The notes below the pieces were generated by a model that was not told the DNA's origin, ran no database searches, and saw nothing but the letters and a program-made list of their open reading frames with translations. Position numbers and translations under genes: made by a program. From Mammaliicoccus sciuri (GTDB taxonomy: Bacteria; Bacillota; Bacilli; Staphylococcales; Staphylococcaceae), in assembly GCF_025561425.1 (NCBI RefSeq), contig NZ_CP094824.1:1426001-1490000 (forward strand): a stretch of DNA of 64,000 nt, written 5' to 3'. This document shows positions 35,931 to 46,180 of this stretch, in pieces (position 1 is the stretch's first letter; each line of letters begins with the position of its first letter).

Positions 35931-36130
35931 ATCTTCGGGGTTTGGTGTAATTCCATACCGGCGGTTAAAGCCCGCGACCCAATATATGTATGTATATTGG
36001 CTGACTTAGTGAAATTCTAAGGCCGACAGTTAAAGTCTGGATGGGAGAAGATGGAGGAAAAAATCTAGTCTTGACTAGGTTTATTTTGCGATAATTTTTC
36101 CTCCTATTCTTACGAGATGAATAGGAGGAG
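35931..36130 (+). promoter_or_regulatory. FMN riboswitch (RFN element) with translational expression platform
   Basis: The aptamer at 35931-36052 has the family's conserved blocks (ATCTTCGGGG, GGTGTAATTCC, ACCGGCGGT, AAAGCCCGCGA, GAAATTCTAAGGCCGACAGT, AGTCTGGATGGGAGAAGAT). The closing P1 helix pairs 35931-35936 with 36047-36052. Downstream, GGAGGAAAAAAT (36053-36064) can pair with AATTTTTCCTCC (36093-36104). Alternatively CCTCCTATTC (36100-36109) pairs perfectly with GAATAGGAGG (36119-36128), which hides the ribU ribosome binding site. The two helices share CCTCC and exclude each other, so FMN would turn translation off. A small CTAGTC/GACTAG hairpin lies in the loop. Confidence 0.95.
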
Positions 36131-36135
36131 TTTAT

Positions 36136-36684
36136 ATGTCTAACGATAACAAAACAAAACGCTTACTCACTGTAAGTATGCTCATCGCAATCAGCTTTAT
36201 TTTAATGTTTTTGAAATTTCCATTGCCATTTTTACCACCATATTTAACAATGGATTTCAGTGATATTCCTGTACTTGTCGCAACATTTGCGTTCGGTCCA
36301 GTTTCAGGTATATTAGTCGCATTATTTAAAAACGTATTGAATTTCTTAATTGTGTCACACGAACCAATTGGAAATACAGCTAACTTTTTAGCGTCAATAT
36401 GTCTCGTCATTCCAACTTATTATTTCTATCGCATGAAAAAATCAAAATTATTTATGGGATATGGATTATCAGTTGGTACAATCTTGATGACAATTCTAAT
36501 GAGTTTAATGAATTACTTTGTTCTATTACCTTTATACGGACAAATTATGAATCTTGCAGATATCGCAAATAATTTAAAATTAATCGTATCTGCCGGTATT
36601 ATCCCATTTAATTTAATTAAAGGTATTGTCATTTCTGTCATATACATTATAATATTTGATAAACTTAAGTCTATTATAAAATAA
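36136..36684 (+). CDS. ribU: Riboflavin transporter RibU (ECF S component, YpaA/FmnP)
   Basis: RibU is the substrate-binding membrane subunit of an energy-coupling-factor transporter for riboflavin. The 182 residues contain about five to six hydrophobic segments (LLTVSMLIAISFILMFL, ILVALFKNVLNFLIV and others) and the typical PFLPPYLTMDFSDIPVLVA. The shared EcfA/EcfT energising module is not encoded here. An FMN riboswitch controls its translation, which confirms the substrate. The AGGAGGAG ribosome binding site is six bases before the ATG. Confidence 0.96.
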   Translation: MSNDNKTKRLLTVSMLIAISFILMFLKFPLPFLPPYLTMDFSDIPVLVATFAFGPVSGILVALFKNVLNFLIVSHEPIGNTANFLASICLVIPTYYFYRMKKSKLFMGYGLSVGTILMTILMSLMNYFVLLPLYGQIMNLADIANNLKLIVSAGIIPFNLIKGIVISVIYIIIFDKLKSIIK

Positions 36685-36719
36685 AGAAAGGCTAGGACCT
36701 CACATCCTAGCCTTTCTCA
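36685..36719. terminator. Bidirectional terminator between ribU and fer
   Basis: GAAAGGCTAGGA (36686-36697) and TCCTAGCCTTTC (36705-36716) form a perfect 12-bp stem with a 7-base loop between the convergent genes. Confidence 0.9.
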
Positions 36720-36725
36720 TATATA

Positions 36726-37019
<294 letters not shown>

Positions 37020-37078
37020 TTATTTTAGTGATAACACTTAGAGATTTCAACATTTTTATGTTATTTGAGGTGACTTAT

Positions 37079-38035
37079 TTGAAACAGATTATACTGAAAA
37101 CCCTTTCCATGAAGCATGACAACAAAACTGATAAAAGTATTTATAATATTTTAATAGGTAAAAAGACTCATCAAACATATTTTGATGCCACGATTGAACA
37201 TTTAAAATTGTATTATGGCTCTTTGCCAAATTTGAAATTTGAACAATTCGAACTAATCATTAACGAACCTGTAGAACACATTAATAAGCCAATTATTGGC
37301 GACTTTTTCTATAGTCAGGCCATTCAATCTGTTAATACAATCTTATTATTAACTCAGATGATTAGTCAAAAAAAGCATAACCATTTAGCGTATCAACCAA
37401 TCATCAATGATAAAGAGATACAATTTAAAGCTAAAGAAATTTATGTACACATTAAAGAAGTAGGGGAAAATCAATTTATAGAAGAAATATATCAGCTATT
37501 TGAAGATATGAATACATACTTTCAAACAATTTATATGCATTATTTATTAGCAGGTTTTCGGGAAACACCTTATACAATTGAACAAATTTCAATGATTGAA
37601 GACATTGGTATTATGGATTTAAGAGAACAGTTAGTAGAAGAATATCAATTTATCCAAGTTACGATACAAAATAAAGAACGCTATCCAATATTATCTCAGA
37701 TTAACTACCAGCCTTTGTTAAACCAACAAACATTTACTACATATGAACTATTAAATCGCAGTTACGATATGGATCAACTTGCAAACATTAAACGTGTTAA
37801 GACACATACTATTCATGATCATATTATTGAAATGTTTATTAAAGGTTATTTAAAGGATAAGAATTTATACGTAAGTGATGAACAATACGCTAGATTTATA
37901 GAAGTTATTCAACAAACACCTAATCAAAATTTGAAATTTTATTATGAAGTGTTAAATGATTTTACGTATTTCGAAATCAAACTCATGTATGTTTGCTATG
38001 CAATGGAGGGATTAAATGCTACAACAAGAACTTAA
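37079..38035 (+). CDS. ypbB: YpbB-like helix-turn-helix protein, partner gene of the RecQ-type helicase
   Basis: The 318-residue protein begins at TTG 37079, six bases after GAGGTG; an upstream in-frame ATG at 36998 would run through the fer promoter region and has no binding site. The C-terminal part (HTIHDHIIEMFIKGYL, about residues 235-250) is the helix-turn-helix that pipelines name YpbB C-terminal domain. The rest is helical and not recognisable by eye. The end overlaps the start of the recQ-type gene by 20 bases, as in B. subtilis ypbB-recS, which suggests a joint function. That function is unknown. Confidence 0.82.
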   Translation: MKQIILKTLSMKHDNKTDKSIYNILIGKKTHQTYFDATIEHLKLYYGSLPNLKFEQFELIINEPVEHINKPIIGDFFYSQAIQSVNTILLLTQMISQKKHNHLAYQPIINDKEIQFKAKEIYVHIKEVGENQFIEEIYQLFEDMNTYFQTIYMHYLLAGFRETPYTIEQISMIEDIGIMDLREQLVEEYQFIQVTIQNKERYPILSQINYQPLLNQQTFTTYELLNRSYDMDQLANIKRVKTHTIHDHIIEMFIKGYLKDKNLYVSDEQYARFIEVIQQTPNQNLKFYYEVLNDFTYFEIKLMYVCYAMEGLNATTRT

Positions 38036-39389
38036 AAAGTATTTTGGTTATGATCATTTTAGAAACGGGCAAGAGGAAACCGTCCAAAATATATTAGACG
38101 GCCATGATGTGCTGAGCATCCTTTCAACCGGTGCTGGAAAAAGTTTATGTTACCAATTGCCAGCATATATAACTGGTGGCAGAGTGCTCATTATTTCTCC
38201 ACTAATTTCTTTAATGGATGATCAAGTCGTTCAGATGAAATTAAATGGCGAGAAGAATGCTGTTGCAATCCATTCTGCTATTAATCCTAATGAACGGTCA
38301 GACATATTTAGAAATTTATCGAACTATCAATTTATATTTTGTAGCCCGGAATTCATATATGAAGAACATAATTTTAAACGATTTAAATCTATTGGTTTTA
38401 AATATATTGTCTTAGATGAAGCACACTGTTTAAGTGAATGGGGCTTTGATTTTAGACCACATTATGCACTGATTTCTAAAGTCACACAATACTTTAAAGA
38501 AGCACAAGTTATTGCACTATCAGCTACTCTGACAAATAAAATGATACAAGATATAGAAGTGATTACAAAGCGTCAATTTAAAATACATAAAGAAGGACTC
38601 AATCGTTCAAATATTATGTATCATCATGTTAATTTTGATAGCGAAGAAGAAAAAGATCATTACCTATTAGACACAATAAAAGACTCAGGACCAACCATTA
38701 TTTATGTATCATCTAAAAAGAAATGTCATGAATTAGCTGAAATGATTTATAAAGAAGGCTTTTTAACAGGGATTTACCACGGAGATTTAAACTATCAAGA
38801 AAGAACAACTGTACAAACTCAGTTTATCAATAACGATATTAAAATCATTGTTGCCACAAGTGCTTTTGGTATGGGGATTAATAAACAAGATGTAAGAACC
38901 GTTATACATTACCATTTACCTACTTCACCTTCTAAATATGTACAAGAAGTAGGGCGCGCAGGTCGTGATGGCGAATCCTCTCAAGCAATTAGTTTATTTA
39001 CAGCAAGTGATATTCACATATTAAGCCATTTAGCTGATGAGCATGGAATTGATATAGATATGCTTAATTTATTCGAACAAGGGTATCAACTAAATGAGGA
39101 GATATCTAAAAATATTCAATATCTTCTTGAATTATATCCACTTAATCAATTAAAAGAGAAAATTCAAGCTGAGCAGAATCAAAAACAATATGCATTTAGT
39201 TTTATGAGAAATTATATTCAAATCGATACATGTAGACGTACGTATTTAATGAACTATTTTAATGAACATGTTACACAAGATAATCATTGTTGTGACAATT
39301 GTAAGAATGCAAATTTATTAAAATTACCAAATATAAAAGAAGTCAAATACAAAACTTCTTATAAAAATAGATTAAATGCAATATTTTAA
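38016..39389 (+). CDS. recS: RecQ-family ATP-dependent DNA helicase (short form, RecS-like)
   Basis: The 457-residue enzyme unwinds DNA 3' to 5' in recombination and repair. Motif I is [13 protein letters not shown], motif II DEAHC, motif [10 protein letters not shown], and motif [13 protein letters not shown] zinc-binding Cys set [10 protein letters not shown]...NHCCDNC closes the RecQ core. It lacks the HRDC domain of full-length RecQ, which fits B. subtilis RecS (YpbC), also located after ypbB and fer. Its start lies within the end of ypbB, implying coupling. Confidence 0.92.
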   Translation: MLQQELKKYFGYDHFRNGQEETVQNILDGHDVLSILSTGAGKSLCYQLPAYITGGRVLIISPLISLMDDQVVQMKLNGEKNAVAIHSAINPNERSDIFRNLSNYQFIFCSPEFIYEEHNFKRFKSIGFKYIVLDEAHCLSEWGFDFRPHYALISKVTQYFKEAQVIALSATLTNKMIQDIEVITKRQFKIHKEGLNRSNIMYHHVNFDSEEEKDHYLLDTIKDSGPTIIYVSSKKKCHELAEMIYKEGFLTGIYHGDLNYQERTTVQTQFINNDIKIIVATSAFGMGINKQDVRTVIHYHLPTSPSKYVQEVGRAGRDGESSQAISLFTASDIHILSHLADEHGIDIDMLNLFEQGYQLNEEISKNIQYLLELYPLNQLKEKIQAEQNQKQYAFSFMRNYIQIDTCRRTYLMNYFNEHVTQDNHCCDNCKNANLLKLPNIKEVKYKTSYKNRLNAIF

Positions 39390-39477
39390 TAGGATTACTT
39401 TACTTGATAAGTTCAACAAGGATATAATAAAGTATAATTCAATATATATACAAAAAGATAATGATGAGGTGAGTTTA

Positions 39478-40962
39478 TTGTCTAAAGATAATTTTAAAGA
39501 CGAATTCGAAAAAAGTCGTCAAAAGATAGAACGACCTGAAGACAAGACACAAGAATTAGAAAACAACAACGAAGAGGTTAACGATAAAAGTCAGCCAAAT
39601 CGAAAAGAATCAGACAAACCAAAAGATGAAAAACAACAACAAAGTAAACAAGAACAACAATATCCACCAAGAGGCGCATTAAGAAGACAACGTAGAAAAG
39701 AAGAAGCTAATAAACAGAAAACAAAAGAAGAACAACCTAAAAAAGAAATACCTAAAGCTTCAGAAACACCAAACAATGAAGATAAGTCGTCTAAAAAGGC
39801 TGGAGCAATTGGCGCTGCAGGTGCAGTTGGTGCTGGAGCAGCAGGCACAAGTGCTGCTAACGCCAATAAAAACACTCAAAATAATAAACCAAAACAAAAA
39901 AGATCTTTAACAGATAAACCTGAAACTAAGGATCAACAACCTAAAGAGCAAAATGATCATAAAAAAGCTGCAGGTGCTGCCGCTGCTACTGGTGCAGGCG
40001 CTAGTGGTGCAAGTAGTTCTGCAAAACAGAATAATGCTAAAGATCAAAACAAAAAAGAGTCCCAAAAAGACAAATCAAAAGGTAAAAAAGGTGCAGCAGC
40101 CGCTGCCGGAGCTGGTGTAGCAGCATCTGCCGCATCAAATAAAAACAACAAACAAGAATCAAACAGTAAAGATAACAAAGATAAGCAATCTAAAAACAAA
40201 AAAGGTGCAGAAGCAGCGGGTGCCGGAGCAGTTGGCGCTGGCGTAGCAGGAGCTGCAGGAGGCGGTTCAGCCGGTGGAGGTACACCACCAAGTAATGGTA
40301 GTGGTGGACAAAACGGCGATGATGGCAACTCAAATAAATTCAAGAAAGCACTTGTTCCTATAATAGCTGCAATTCTTATACTTGGCGCACTTGCCTTATT
40401 CTTAGGTATGTACTTAAATGGTGCAAATAAAGATAATGGTAAAGAAATTGCTGAAAAAACAGAGCAAACAAATAGTGACGCTAAGAAAAAAGCTGATGAA
40501 CAAGTTGAAAAAGATAGAGCTAAAAAAGAAGACGAAGATAAAGCGAATGACAAAGCTAAAGAATCAAATGAAGACTCTGACAAAAACAGTGTTTCAAGCG
40601 ACTCAAATAATGCTTCTGAAAATAGCTCAGACGAAAGTAATTCAGATTCAGACTCAAATGCAAATAGCAATGAAGACAGTCAAAGTAACCAAGATCAAAA
40701 TAGTGATGATAGCGTAAGTAATGAAGATGTACAAAATGCAGCTGATGATGCAGCTAACAACCAAACAAATCAAAATACACAAAGTAATCAAAACCAAAAT
40801 CAGTCTCAAGAAACACATACTGTAACTGGTAAAGAAAACTTATACCGTATTGCGATTCAATATTATGGTAGTGGATCACCAGAAAATGTAGAAAAAATTA
40901 GACAAGCAAATGGTATTTCTGGCAATGAAATATCTCAAGGTCAGAATTTAGTAATACCATAG
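39478..40962 (+). CDS. ebpS: Elastin-binding protein EbpS-like membrane LysM protein
   Basis: The 494-residue protein starts at TTG 39478 behind GAGGTGAG. The sequence [15 protein letters not shown] matches the EbpS N-terminus; an upstream ATG in frame (39376) has no binding site. It is highly charged and Gln/Asn/Lys-rich, with four islands of Ala/Gly-rich sequence each introduced by Lys-Lys (near 39793, 39961, 40081 and 40198). A transmembrane helix ([19 protein letters not shown], about 40351-40407) follows, then a long acidic Asp/Ser/Asn segment, and a C-terminal LysM ([20 protein letters not shown], about 40816-40959). In S. aureus EbpS binds elastin; that activity is not assured here. 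Confidence 0.9.
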   Translation: MSKDNFKDEFEKSRQKIERPEDKTQELENNNEEVNDKSQPNRKESDKPKDEKQQQSKQEQQYPPRGALRRQRRKEEANKQKTKEEQPKKEIPKASETPNNEDKSSKKAGAIGAAGAVGAGAAGTSAANANKNTQNNKPKQKRSLTDKPETKDQQPKEQNDHKKAAGAAAATGAGASGASSSAKQNNAKDQNKKESQKDKSKGKKGAAAAAGAGVAASAASNKNNKQESNSKDNKDKQSKNKKGAEAAGAGAVGAGVAGAAGGGSAGGGTPPSNGSGGQNGDDGNSNKFKKALVPIIAAILILGALALFLGMYLNGANKDNGKEIAEKTEQTNSDAKKKADEQVEKDRAKKEDEDKANDKAKESNEDSDKNSVSSDSNNASENSSDESNSDSDSNANSNEDSQSNQDQNSDDSVSNEDVQNAADDAANNQTNQNTQSNQNQNQSQETHTVTGKENLYRIAIQYYGSGSPENVEKIRQANGISGNEISQGQNLVIP

Positions 40963-40986
40963 ACATAAACAAAAGGGGATGGCTTT

Positions 40987-41625
40987 ATGTATTTATCGAA
41001 CATTATGATACCAAAAGAAAAATGTTATATCGCGAATCCGAAAGATACGATTCACTCAGCACTTGATAAATTAGAACATCATGGTATTGATGGGTTACCA
41101 GTAGTTAGTGATGGAAAGTATGTTGGCATGATCACGAGATATAGTATTTTTAGACATTACTTCTTCAAAAAAGAAAATGTCTCAAGGGATGAATTTATTG
41201 AAAATACTAAAATTGAAGAAATTTTAACATTAGATTTACATTCATTACATGCAAACCAAGTAGTAGAAGAATCACTACTTAACTTGCAAGACTTTCCAAT
41301 ATTAGCAGTTGTAAATAATGAAAAAGATTTTCTTGGTATCTTAACAAGATATGATGTAATGGAACAATTTAAATCAGCATTCGGTATGAAACAAAAAGGA
41401 ATCCGTATTGCGATTACTTCTGTAGAAGCTGAAGGCAGAATTAAACGATTATCAAGTATCATAGCGAAATTCAAACTCAACACAATATCTTTCGTAACAT
41501 TTGATGAAACAGATAAAATGTATCGCAGAATGATCATCAAAGTTGAGAAAACAAACAATTTAGAAAAATTCATTAAGTATTTAGGCAAAAATGGATTCAA
41601 AGTACTTGATGTATCAGAAGAATAA
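40987..41625 (+). CDS. Two CBS domains plus ACT-like domain (AcuB-like)
   Basis: The 212-residue protein has a tandem CBS pair (ISSIMIPKE-type start near residue 5, GIDGLPVVSDGKYVGMITR at about 34-52, FPILAVVNNEKDFLGILTR at about 103-121). A C-terminal segment (GIRIAITSVEAEGRIKRLSS onward, about 137-212) follows with the strand-helix pattern of an ACT domain. The length and architecture resemble B. subtilis AcuB. CBS pairs usually bind adenosine nucleotides or c-di-AMP, so a regulatory role is likely, but no partner enzyme lies next to it. GGGGATGG precedes the ATG, 24 bp after ebpS. Confidence 0.8.
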   Translation: MYLSNIMIPKEKCYIANPKDTIHSALDKLEHHGIDGLPVVSDGKYVGMITRYSIFRHYFFKKENVSRDEFIENTKIEEILTLDLHSLHANQVVEESLLNLQDFPILAVVNNEKDFLGILTRYDVMEQFKSAFGMKQKGIRIAITSVEAEGRIKRLSSIIAKFKLNTISFVTFDETDKMYRRMIIKVEKTNNLEKFIKYLGKNGFKVLDVSEE

Positions 41626-41630
41626 ATTAA

Positions 41631-41668
41631 GAAAGAACCTGAACATGTAATGTGTTCAGGTTCTTTTC
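41631..41668 (+). terminator. Terminator after the CBS-domain gene
   Basis: GAAAGAACCTGAACA (41631-41645) pairs with TGTTCAGGTTCTTTTC (41652-41667), ending in a T-rich tail. Strong stem of about 14 bp. Confidence 0.9.
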
Positions 41669-41706
41669 ATTTTGGCGAAGTTATATGGAGTGGTGTGGCA
41701 GCTGTT

Positions 41707-41987
41707 ATGTACACTTCTGCCTAAACTTGTTCGTAACGAGGGTCTTGTGAACACTTTCGGCCAAACTTGTTCATAACGGGGCTGTTAGTTACAAAACTAC
41801 TGAGAATTGTTACTATACCCCCCCTTAATTACAAAACTCGGTCGAAGTGTTACTATGGGCTAACTTAGTTACAAAAGTCAGCTGAATTGTTACTAACGAC
41901 CTCAGTATTTGCACTTCTAACTAAAACTGCTAATAACGACCTCAGTATTTGCACTTCTAACCAAAACTGCTAATAACATCTAGCCAC
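41707..41987. repeat. Tandem array of seven diverged 40-bp units
   Basis: Units start at 41707, 41747, 41788, 41828, 41868, 41908 and 41948, each 40 bp (one 41), directly abutting. They fall into types: one like GTGAACACTTTCGGCCAAAC, one like GTTACAAAACTCGGTCGAAG and one like TTTGCACTTCTAACCAAAAC. All share a GTTACTAACG or GCTAATAACG-like core about 28 bases in. The last two units are nearly identical. The same types recur in the same order at 52864-53227. The period is not a multiple of three, so the array is not coding. The rest of the gap to ypdA holds only its promoter region. Confidence 0.85.
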
Positions 41988-42086
41988 GCTTCATTCCCAA
42001 TCTTTTCATATATTCAGTTTCATTTTATTTTACTAATCTCGCATTATTGATATAATGATTGAGGATATTATAAGGAGTGAAAGTAC

Positions 42087-43073
42087 ATGCAAGAATATGA
42101 AAGCTTAATAATCGGTGGTGGCCCTTGTGGATTGAGTGCAGCAATCGAACAGAAGAGAAAAGGTATTAATGCTGTCGTGATTGAAAAAGGTAATGTTGTA
42201 GATGCTATTTATCATTATCCTACTCATCAAACATTCTTTTCTTCTAGTGATAAACTTGGTATTGGTGATGTACCATTTATCGTTGAAGATTTAAAGCCTA
42301 AAAGAAATCAAGCACTCGTTTATTATAGAGAAGTCGTGAAACAATACCAACTTGATGTAAGGACTTTTGAAGAAGTATTAGCTGTTAAAAAGGTTGATAA
42401 TAGATTTTTAGTATCAACAACTAAACAAACGTACAAAGTGAGATTCTTAACAATTGCTACTGGTTACTATGGTCAGCCAAACGAATTAGAAGTACAAGGC
42501 CAAGAGTTAAGTAAAGTGATGCATTATTTCAAAGAAGCACATCCATATTTTAATCAAGACGTTGTGATTATTGGCGGAAAAAATTCAGCTGTCGATGCAG
42601 CAATTGAATTAGAAAAAGCAGGTGCAAATGTAACAGTGTTATACCGTGGATCAGAATACTCTAAAAGTATTAAACCATGGATATTACCTAACTTTGAATC
42701 ATTAGCAAAACACGAAAAAATCACGATGCATTTTAACAGTGAAGTAGAACGTATCGATGAAGACACGCTTACATTTAATAAAGAAGGTAAGTCATATACA
42801 ATAAAAAATGACTTTGTCTTTGCAATGATCGGTTATCACCCTGATTATAAATTCTTAGAATCTTGTGGTGTAGAAACAATTACAAATGAATTTGGAACTG
42901 CACCTTCATATAATAGAGATACAATGGAATCGAATGTTGAGAATTTATATATCGCTGGTGTTATAGCTGCTGGTAACGATGCTAACACGATATTTATCGA
43001 AAATGGTAAATTCCACGGTGGCACAATTGCACAAGATATTGAAAGAAAAAAGCAAACACCTTTAGAATCATAA
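42087..43073 (+). CDS. ypdA: Bacillithiol disulfide reductase YpdA (Bdr)
   Basis: YpdA is a flavoprotein that reduces oxidised bacillithiol with NADPH, closing the bacillithiol-bacilliredoxin cycle. The 328-residue sequence has an N-terminal FAD site (IIGGGPCGLSAAIEQK), a second nucleotide site (VVIIGGKNSAVDAAIELEKAG, about residues 154-174) and the C-terminal GVIAAGNDANTIFIENG. The single Cys in GGGPCG is characteristic of this family, and no CxxC redox pair is present. AAGGAGTG precedes the ATG. It fits with brxB and bshA in this window. Confidence 0.93.
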   Translation: MQEYESLIIGGGPCGLSAAIEQKRKGINAVVIEKGNVVDAIYHYPTHQTFFSSSDKLGIGDVPFIVEDLKPKRNQALVYYREVVKQYQLDVRTFEEVLAVKKVDNRFLVSTTKQTYKVRFLTIATGYYGQPNELEVQGQELSKVMHYFKEAHPYFNQDVVIIGGKNSAVDAAIELEKAGANVTVLYRGSEYSKSIKPWILPNFESLAKHEKITMHFNSEVERIDEDTLTFNKEGKSYTIKNDFVFAMIGYHPDYKFLESCGVETITNEFGTAPSYNRDTMESNVENLYIAGVIAAGNDANTIFIENGKFHGGTIAQDIERKKQTPLES

Positions 43074-43075
43074 AA

Positions 43076-43121
43076 ACAACCATGTTATTGGACAATTAGC
43101 CAGTAACATGGTTATTTTTTT
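43076..43121. terminator. Bidirectional terminator between ypdA and ansA
   Basis: AACCATGTTA (43078-43087) and TAACATGGTT (43104-43113) pair around a 16-base loop that could fold further, followed by ATTTTTTT. It serves two convergent genes. Confidence 0.85.
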
Positions 43122-44088
43122 ATGCGAAATATTCAACTAAATCTTCTTTAGATAAATGATTACTTAAACCAACAAGTAGTTTAAGACGTGCTTTTTGTCC
43201 ATTTAATCCGTTTGATAAAATAATGCCCATTTGTTGAAGTTGGTATCCGCCACCTTCATAAGCGTAAATACCTCCTACAATGCCATTGAATGAACGCGAA
43301 ACCATTACAACTGGAATATCAGCATCGAGCAAGTTCTGAATACCTTTTAATGCAGTAGGTGGCATGTTGCCTTGACCAAGGGCTTCTATAATTAGACCAT
43401 CATATTGTTTTTCTACAAAGAAATCTAATAAATCACTTGATAGATCCATGTGAGCTTTTACAATTCCTATTTTGATATCCGGATTGATGTTTGGATATTT
43501 TTTATATGGAAAAGGTTGATGATGGAATATGACATGCGTCTTTGTAACACTGCCAATTGGTCCATAGTTAGGACTTTGGAAAGTACTCGTGTTTGACGTA
43601 TGTGTTTTTGTTACATTTTTAGCTGTATGAATTTCATCATTGAATACAACCATAACCCCTTTATTTTGTGCATCATCTGTAGATGCTACTTTTAAAGCTG
43701 AAACATAATTGTATAAGCCATCCGAACCTATTTCATTTGAAGATCTCATGGCACCTGTTAAAATAATAGGTAACTTCGTATCTATTGTTAAATCTAATAA
43801 ATACGCCGTTTCTTCTAAAGTATCTGTTCCATGAGTAATCACAAACGCATCATATTCATCTTTATCAATTGATTCTGTAATAATATCTTTCAATTGATTA
43901 ATATATTGATTATTCATATGTGGGGAAGGTACTTGGAATGGATTTATTTCTGTAATATCACCTAGAGATTGTATAAATGCTTGATGTCTATGCATCGGAT
44001 GTTCAGCATTTGTTTCTACTTTACCTGTATCTTTATCTTCAGACATACTAATTGTTCCACCAGTATGTATAACTAATATTCTCTTCAT
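43120..44088 (-). CDS. ansA: L-asparaginase, type I
   Basis: The enzyme hydrolyses asparagine to aspartate and ammonia. The 322 residues show both catalytic threonine motifs: VIHTGGTISM at the N-terminus and THGTDTLEETAYLL (about residues 83-96); no signal peptide is present, so it is cytosolic. I set the start at 44088, where the minus strand reads AGGAGGAAAG just before ATG; a longer frame to 44148 would add 20 residues without support and would overlap the cmk leader. It faces ypdA, and is divergent from cmk. Confidence 0.94.
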   Translation of the reverse strand: MKRILVIHTGGTISMSEDKDTGKVETNAEHPMHRHQAFIQSLGDITEINPFQVPSPHMNNQYINQLKDIITESIDKDEYDAFVITHGTDTLEETAYLLDLTIDTKLPIILTGAMRSSNEIGSDGLYNYVSALKVASTDDAQNKGVMVVFNDEIHTAKNVTKTHTSNTSTFQSPNYGPIGSVTKTHVIFHHQPFPYKKYPNINPDIKIGIVKAHMDLSSDLLDFFVEKQYDGLIIEALGQGNMPPTALKGIQNLLDADIPVVMVSRSFNGIVGGIYAYEGGGYQLQQMGIILSNGLNGQKARLKLLVGLSNHLSKEDLVEYFA

Positions 44089-44141
44089 TTCTTTCCTCCT
44101 ATTCATATGATTATAATTTATGATAAAATATATAAGATTAA

Positions 44142-44816
<675 letters not shown>

Positions 44817-44894
44817 ATAGTTCGAATTTCTTGACAATTTAGCCGCTTTATAAGAAGTTATTATTATGATATTTATTTAAAGGAGGCAATTTTG

Positions 44895-46052
44895 ATGACG
44901 GAAGAATTCAACGAATCCATGATAAATGAAGTGCAAGAAGGTGACAAAGTTAAGGGTACTGTACAACAAGTAGAAGATAAACACGTAGTTGTGCATATAG
45001 TGGGTGGTAAATTTGATGGCATCATTCCAATTAGCCAACTGTCAACTCAACACATCGAAACAGCTAACGAAGTCGTCAATATTGGTGATGAAATCGAAGC
45101 ATTCGTAACTAAAATCGAACAAAATGATGAAAGCGGACATTATATATTATCGAAACGTAAATTAGATGAAAATCTTTCATACGAAAAGTTACAAAAGATT
45201 TTAGAAGATGACGCAACAATCGAAGCTGAAGTAACTGAAGTTGTGAAAGGCGGTTTAGTCGTTGATGCTGGTATTAGAGGCTTTATTCCAGCTTCATTAA
45301 TCTCTGTAAACTATATTGATGATTTCTCAGACTATTTAGGTAAAGTATTAACACTTAAAGTTGAAGAATTAGATCAAACAAATAACAGAGTCATTTTAAG
45401 TCACAAGAAAGTTGAACAAGAAGCATTAAGTTCTAAAAAAGAAGACTTACTCAATAATATTTCACAAGGTGATGTATTAGAAGGTACTGTCGCTAGAATC
45501 GCGAACTTTGGTGCATTCATTGACTTAGGTGGCGTAGATGGACTTGTACATGTATCTGAGTTATCTCATGATCATGTTAAATCACCTGACGAAGTTGTAA
45601 AAGTTGGCGATACGGTTAAAGTTAAAGTGCGTGCTGTTGATAGAGAAGCAGAAAGAATTTCTTTATCTATTAAAGACACGTTACCAAGCCCATTTGAACA
45701 AATCGATTCACAATTCATTGTTGGTGATATCGTACCTGGTAAAGTCGTGCGTTTAGCTCAATTCGGAGCATTTGTAGAAATCGCACCTGGCTTACAAGGA
45801 TTAGTTCATATTTCTCAAATCAGCCACGATCACATCGGTAATCCTGATGAAGTATTAGAAAAAGGACAAGATGTACAAGTGAAATTTCTTGCTGTCGATA
45901 AAGATGAAGAAAGAATTTCTTTATCTATTAAAGATACAATTGAACAAGAGACTGATTTTGATGAATCTTATTTAAACCAACAAGACACAGATGATGACAA
46001 TCCTACTTTAGGAGATGTCTTCGGAGATAAATTAAAAGATTTTAAATTATAA
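44895..46052 (+). CDS. rpsA: S1-domain RNA-binding protein (RpsA/YpfD homologue)
   Basis: The 385 residues contain four S1 OB-fold repeats, near 13-86, 103-168, 188-257 and 272-342. The third and fourth are the most typical (GTVARIANFGAFIDLGGVDG, then GKVVRLAQFGAFVEIAPGLQG). Gram-negative S1 has six repeats; four is normal for Firmicutes YpfD, whose role on the ribosome is uncertain and not essential in B. subtilis. ATG 44895 has AGGAGG eight bases upstream. The acidic tail (QDTDDDNPTLGD) is also seen in homologues. Confidence 0.92.
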   Translation: MTEEFNESMINEVQEGDKVKGTVQQVEDKHVVVHIVGGKFDGIIPISQLSTQHIETANEVVNIGDEIEAFVTKIEQNDESGHYILSKRKLDENLSYEKLQKILEDDATIEAEVTEVVKGGLVVDAGIRGFIPASLISVNYIDDFSDYLGKVLTLKVEELDQTNNRVILSHKKVEQEALSSKKEDLLNNISQGDVLEGTVARIANFGAFIDLGGVDGLVHVSELSHDHVKSPDEVVKVGDTVKVKVRAVDREAERISLSIKDTLPSPFEQIDSQFIVGDIVPGKVVRLAQFGAFVEIAPGLQGLVHISQISHDHIGNPDEVLEKGQDVQVKFLAVDKDEERISLSIKDTIEQETDFDESYLNQQDTDDDNPTLGDVFGDKLKDFKL

Positions 46053-46067
46053 TATGTGTGTATATAA

Positions 46068-46106
46068 GGGACTGGAACATAATGAAATGTTTCAGTCTTT
46101 TTTAGT
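46068..46106 (+). terminator. Terminator after rpsA
   Basis: GACTGGAACAT (46070-46080) pairs with ATGTTTCAGTC (46087-46097), one G-U, followed by TTTTTTAGTTTTTT. Confidence 0.9.
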
Positions 46107-46180
46107 TTTTTTAATTCGATAGGCTAAATAGTCATCATATGTTAAAATAGAAAGGATTATGAAAGAGAGGAAGTAGATTT

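Noticed and set aside
39376-39477. Longer N-terminus for EbpS from ATG 39376
   Set aside because: The extra residues overlap the end of the helicase gene and resemble nothing; the TTG at 39478 has GAGGTGAG at a proper distance and restores the EbpS N-terminus.
40044-40670. A 208-codon minus-strand open frame opposite ebpS
   Set aside because: It mirrors the Asp/Ser/Asn- and Ala/Gly-rich coding strand (yielding Leu/Ser/Phe- and Ala/Pro-rich sequence), has no credible binding site or homology pattern, and is explained by codon bias of the low-complexity gene.
41707-41987. Could the 40-bp arrays be CRISPR?
   Set aside because: The units abut without unique spacers, they diverge along their whole length and no cas genes are in the window.
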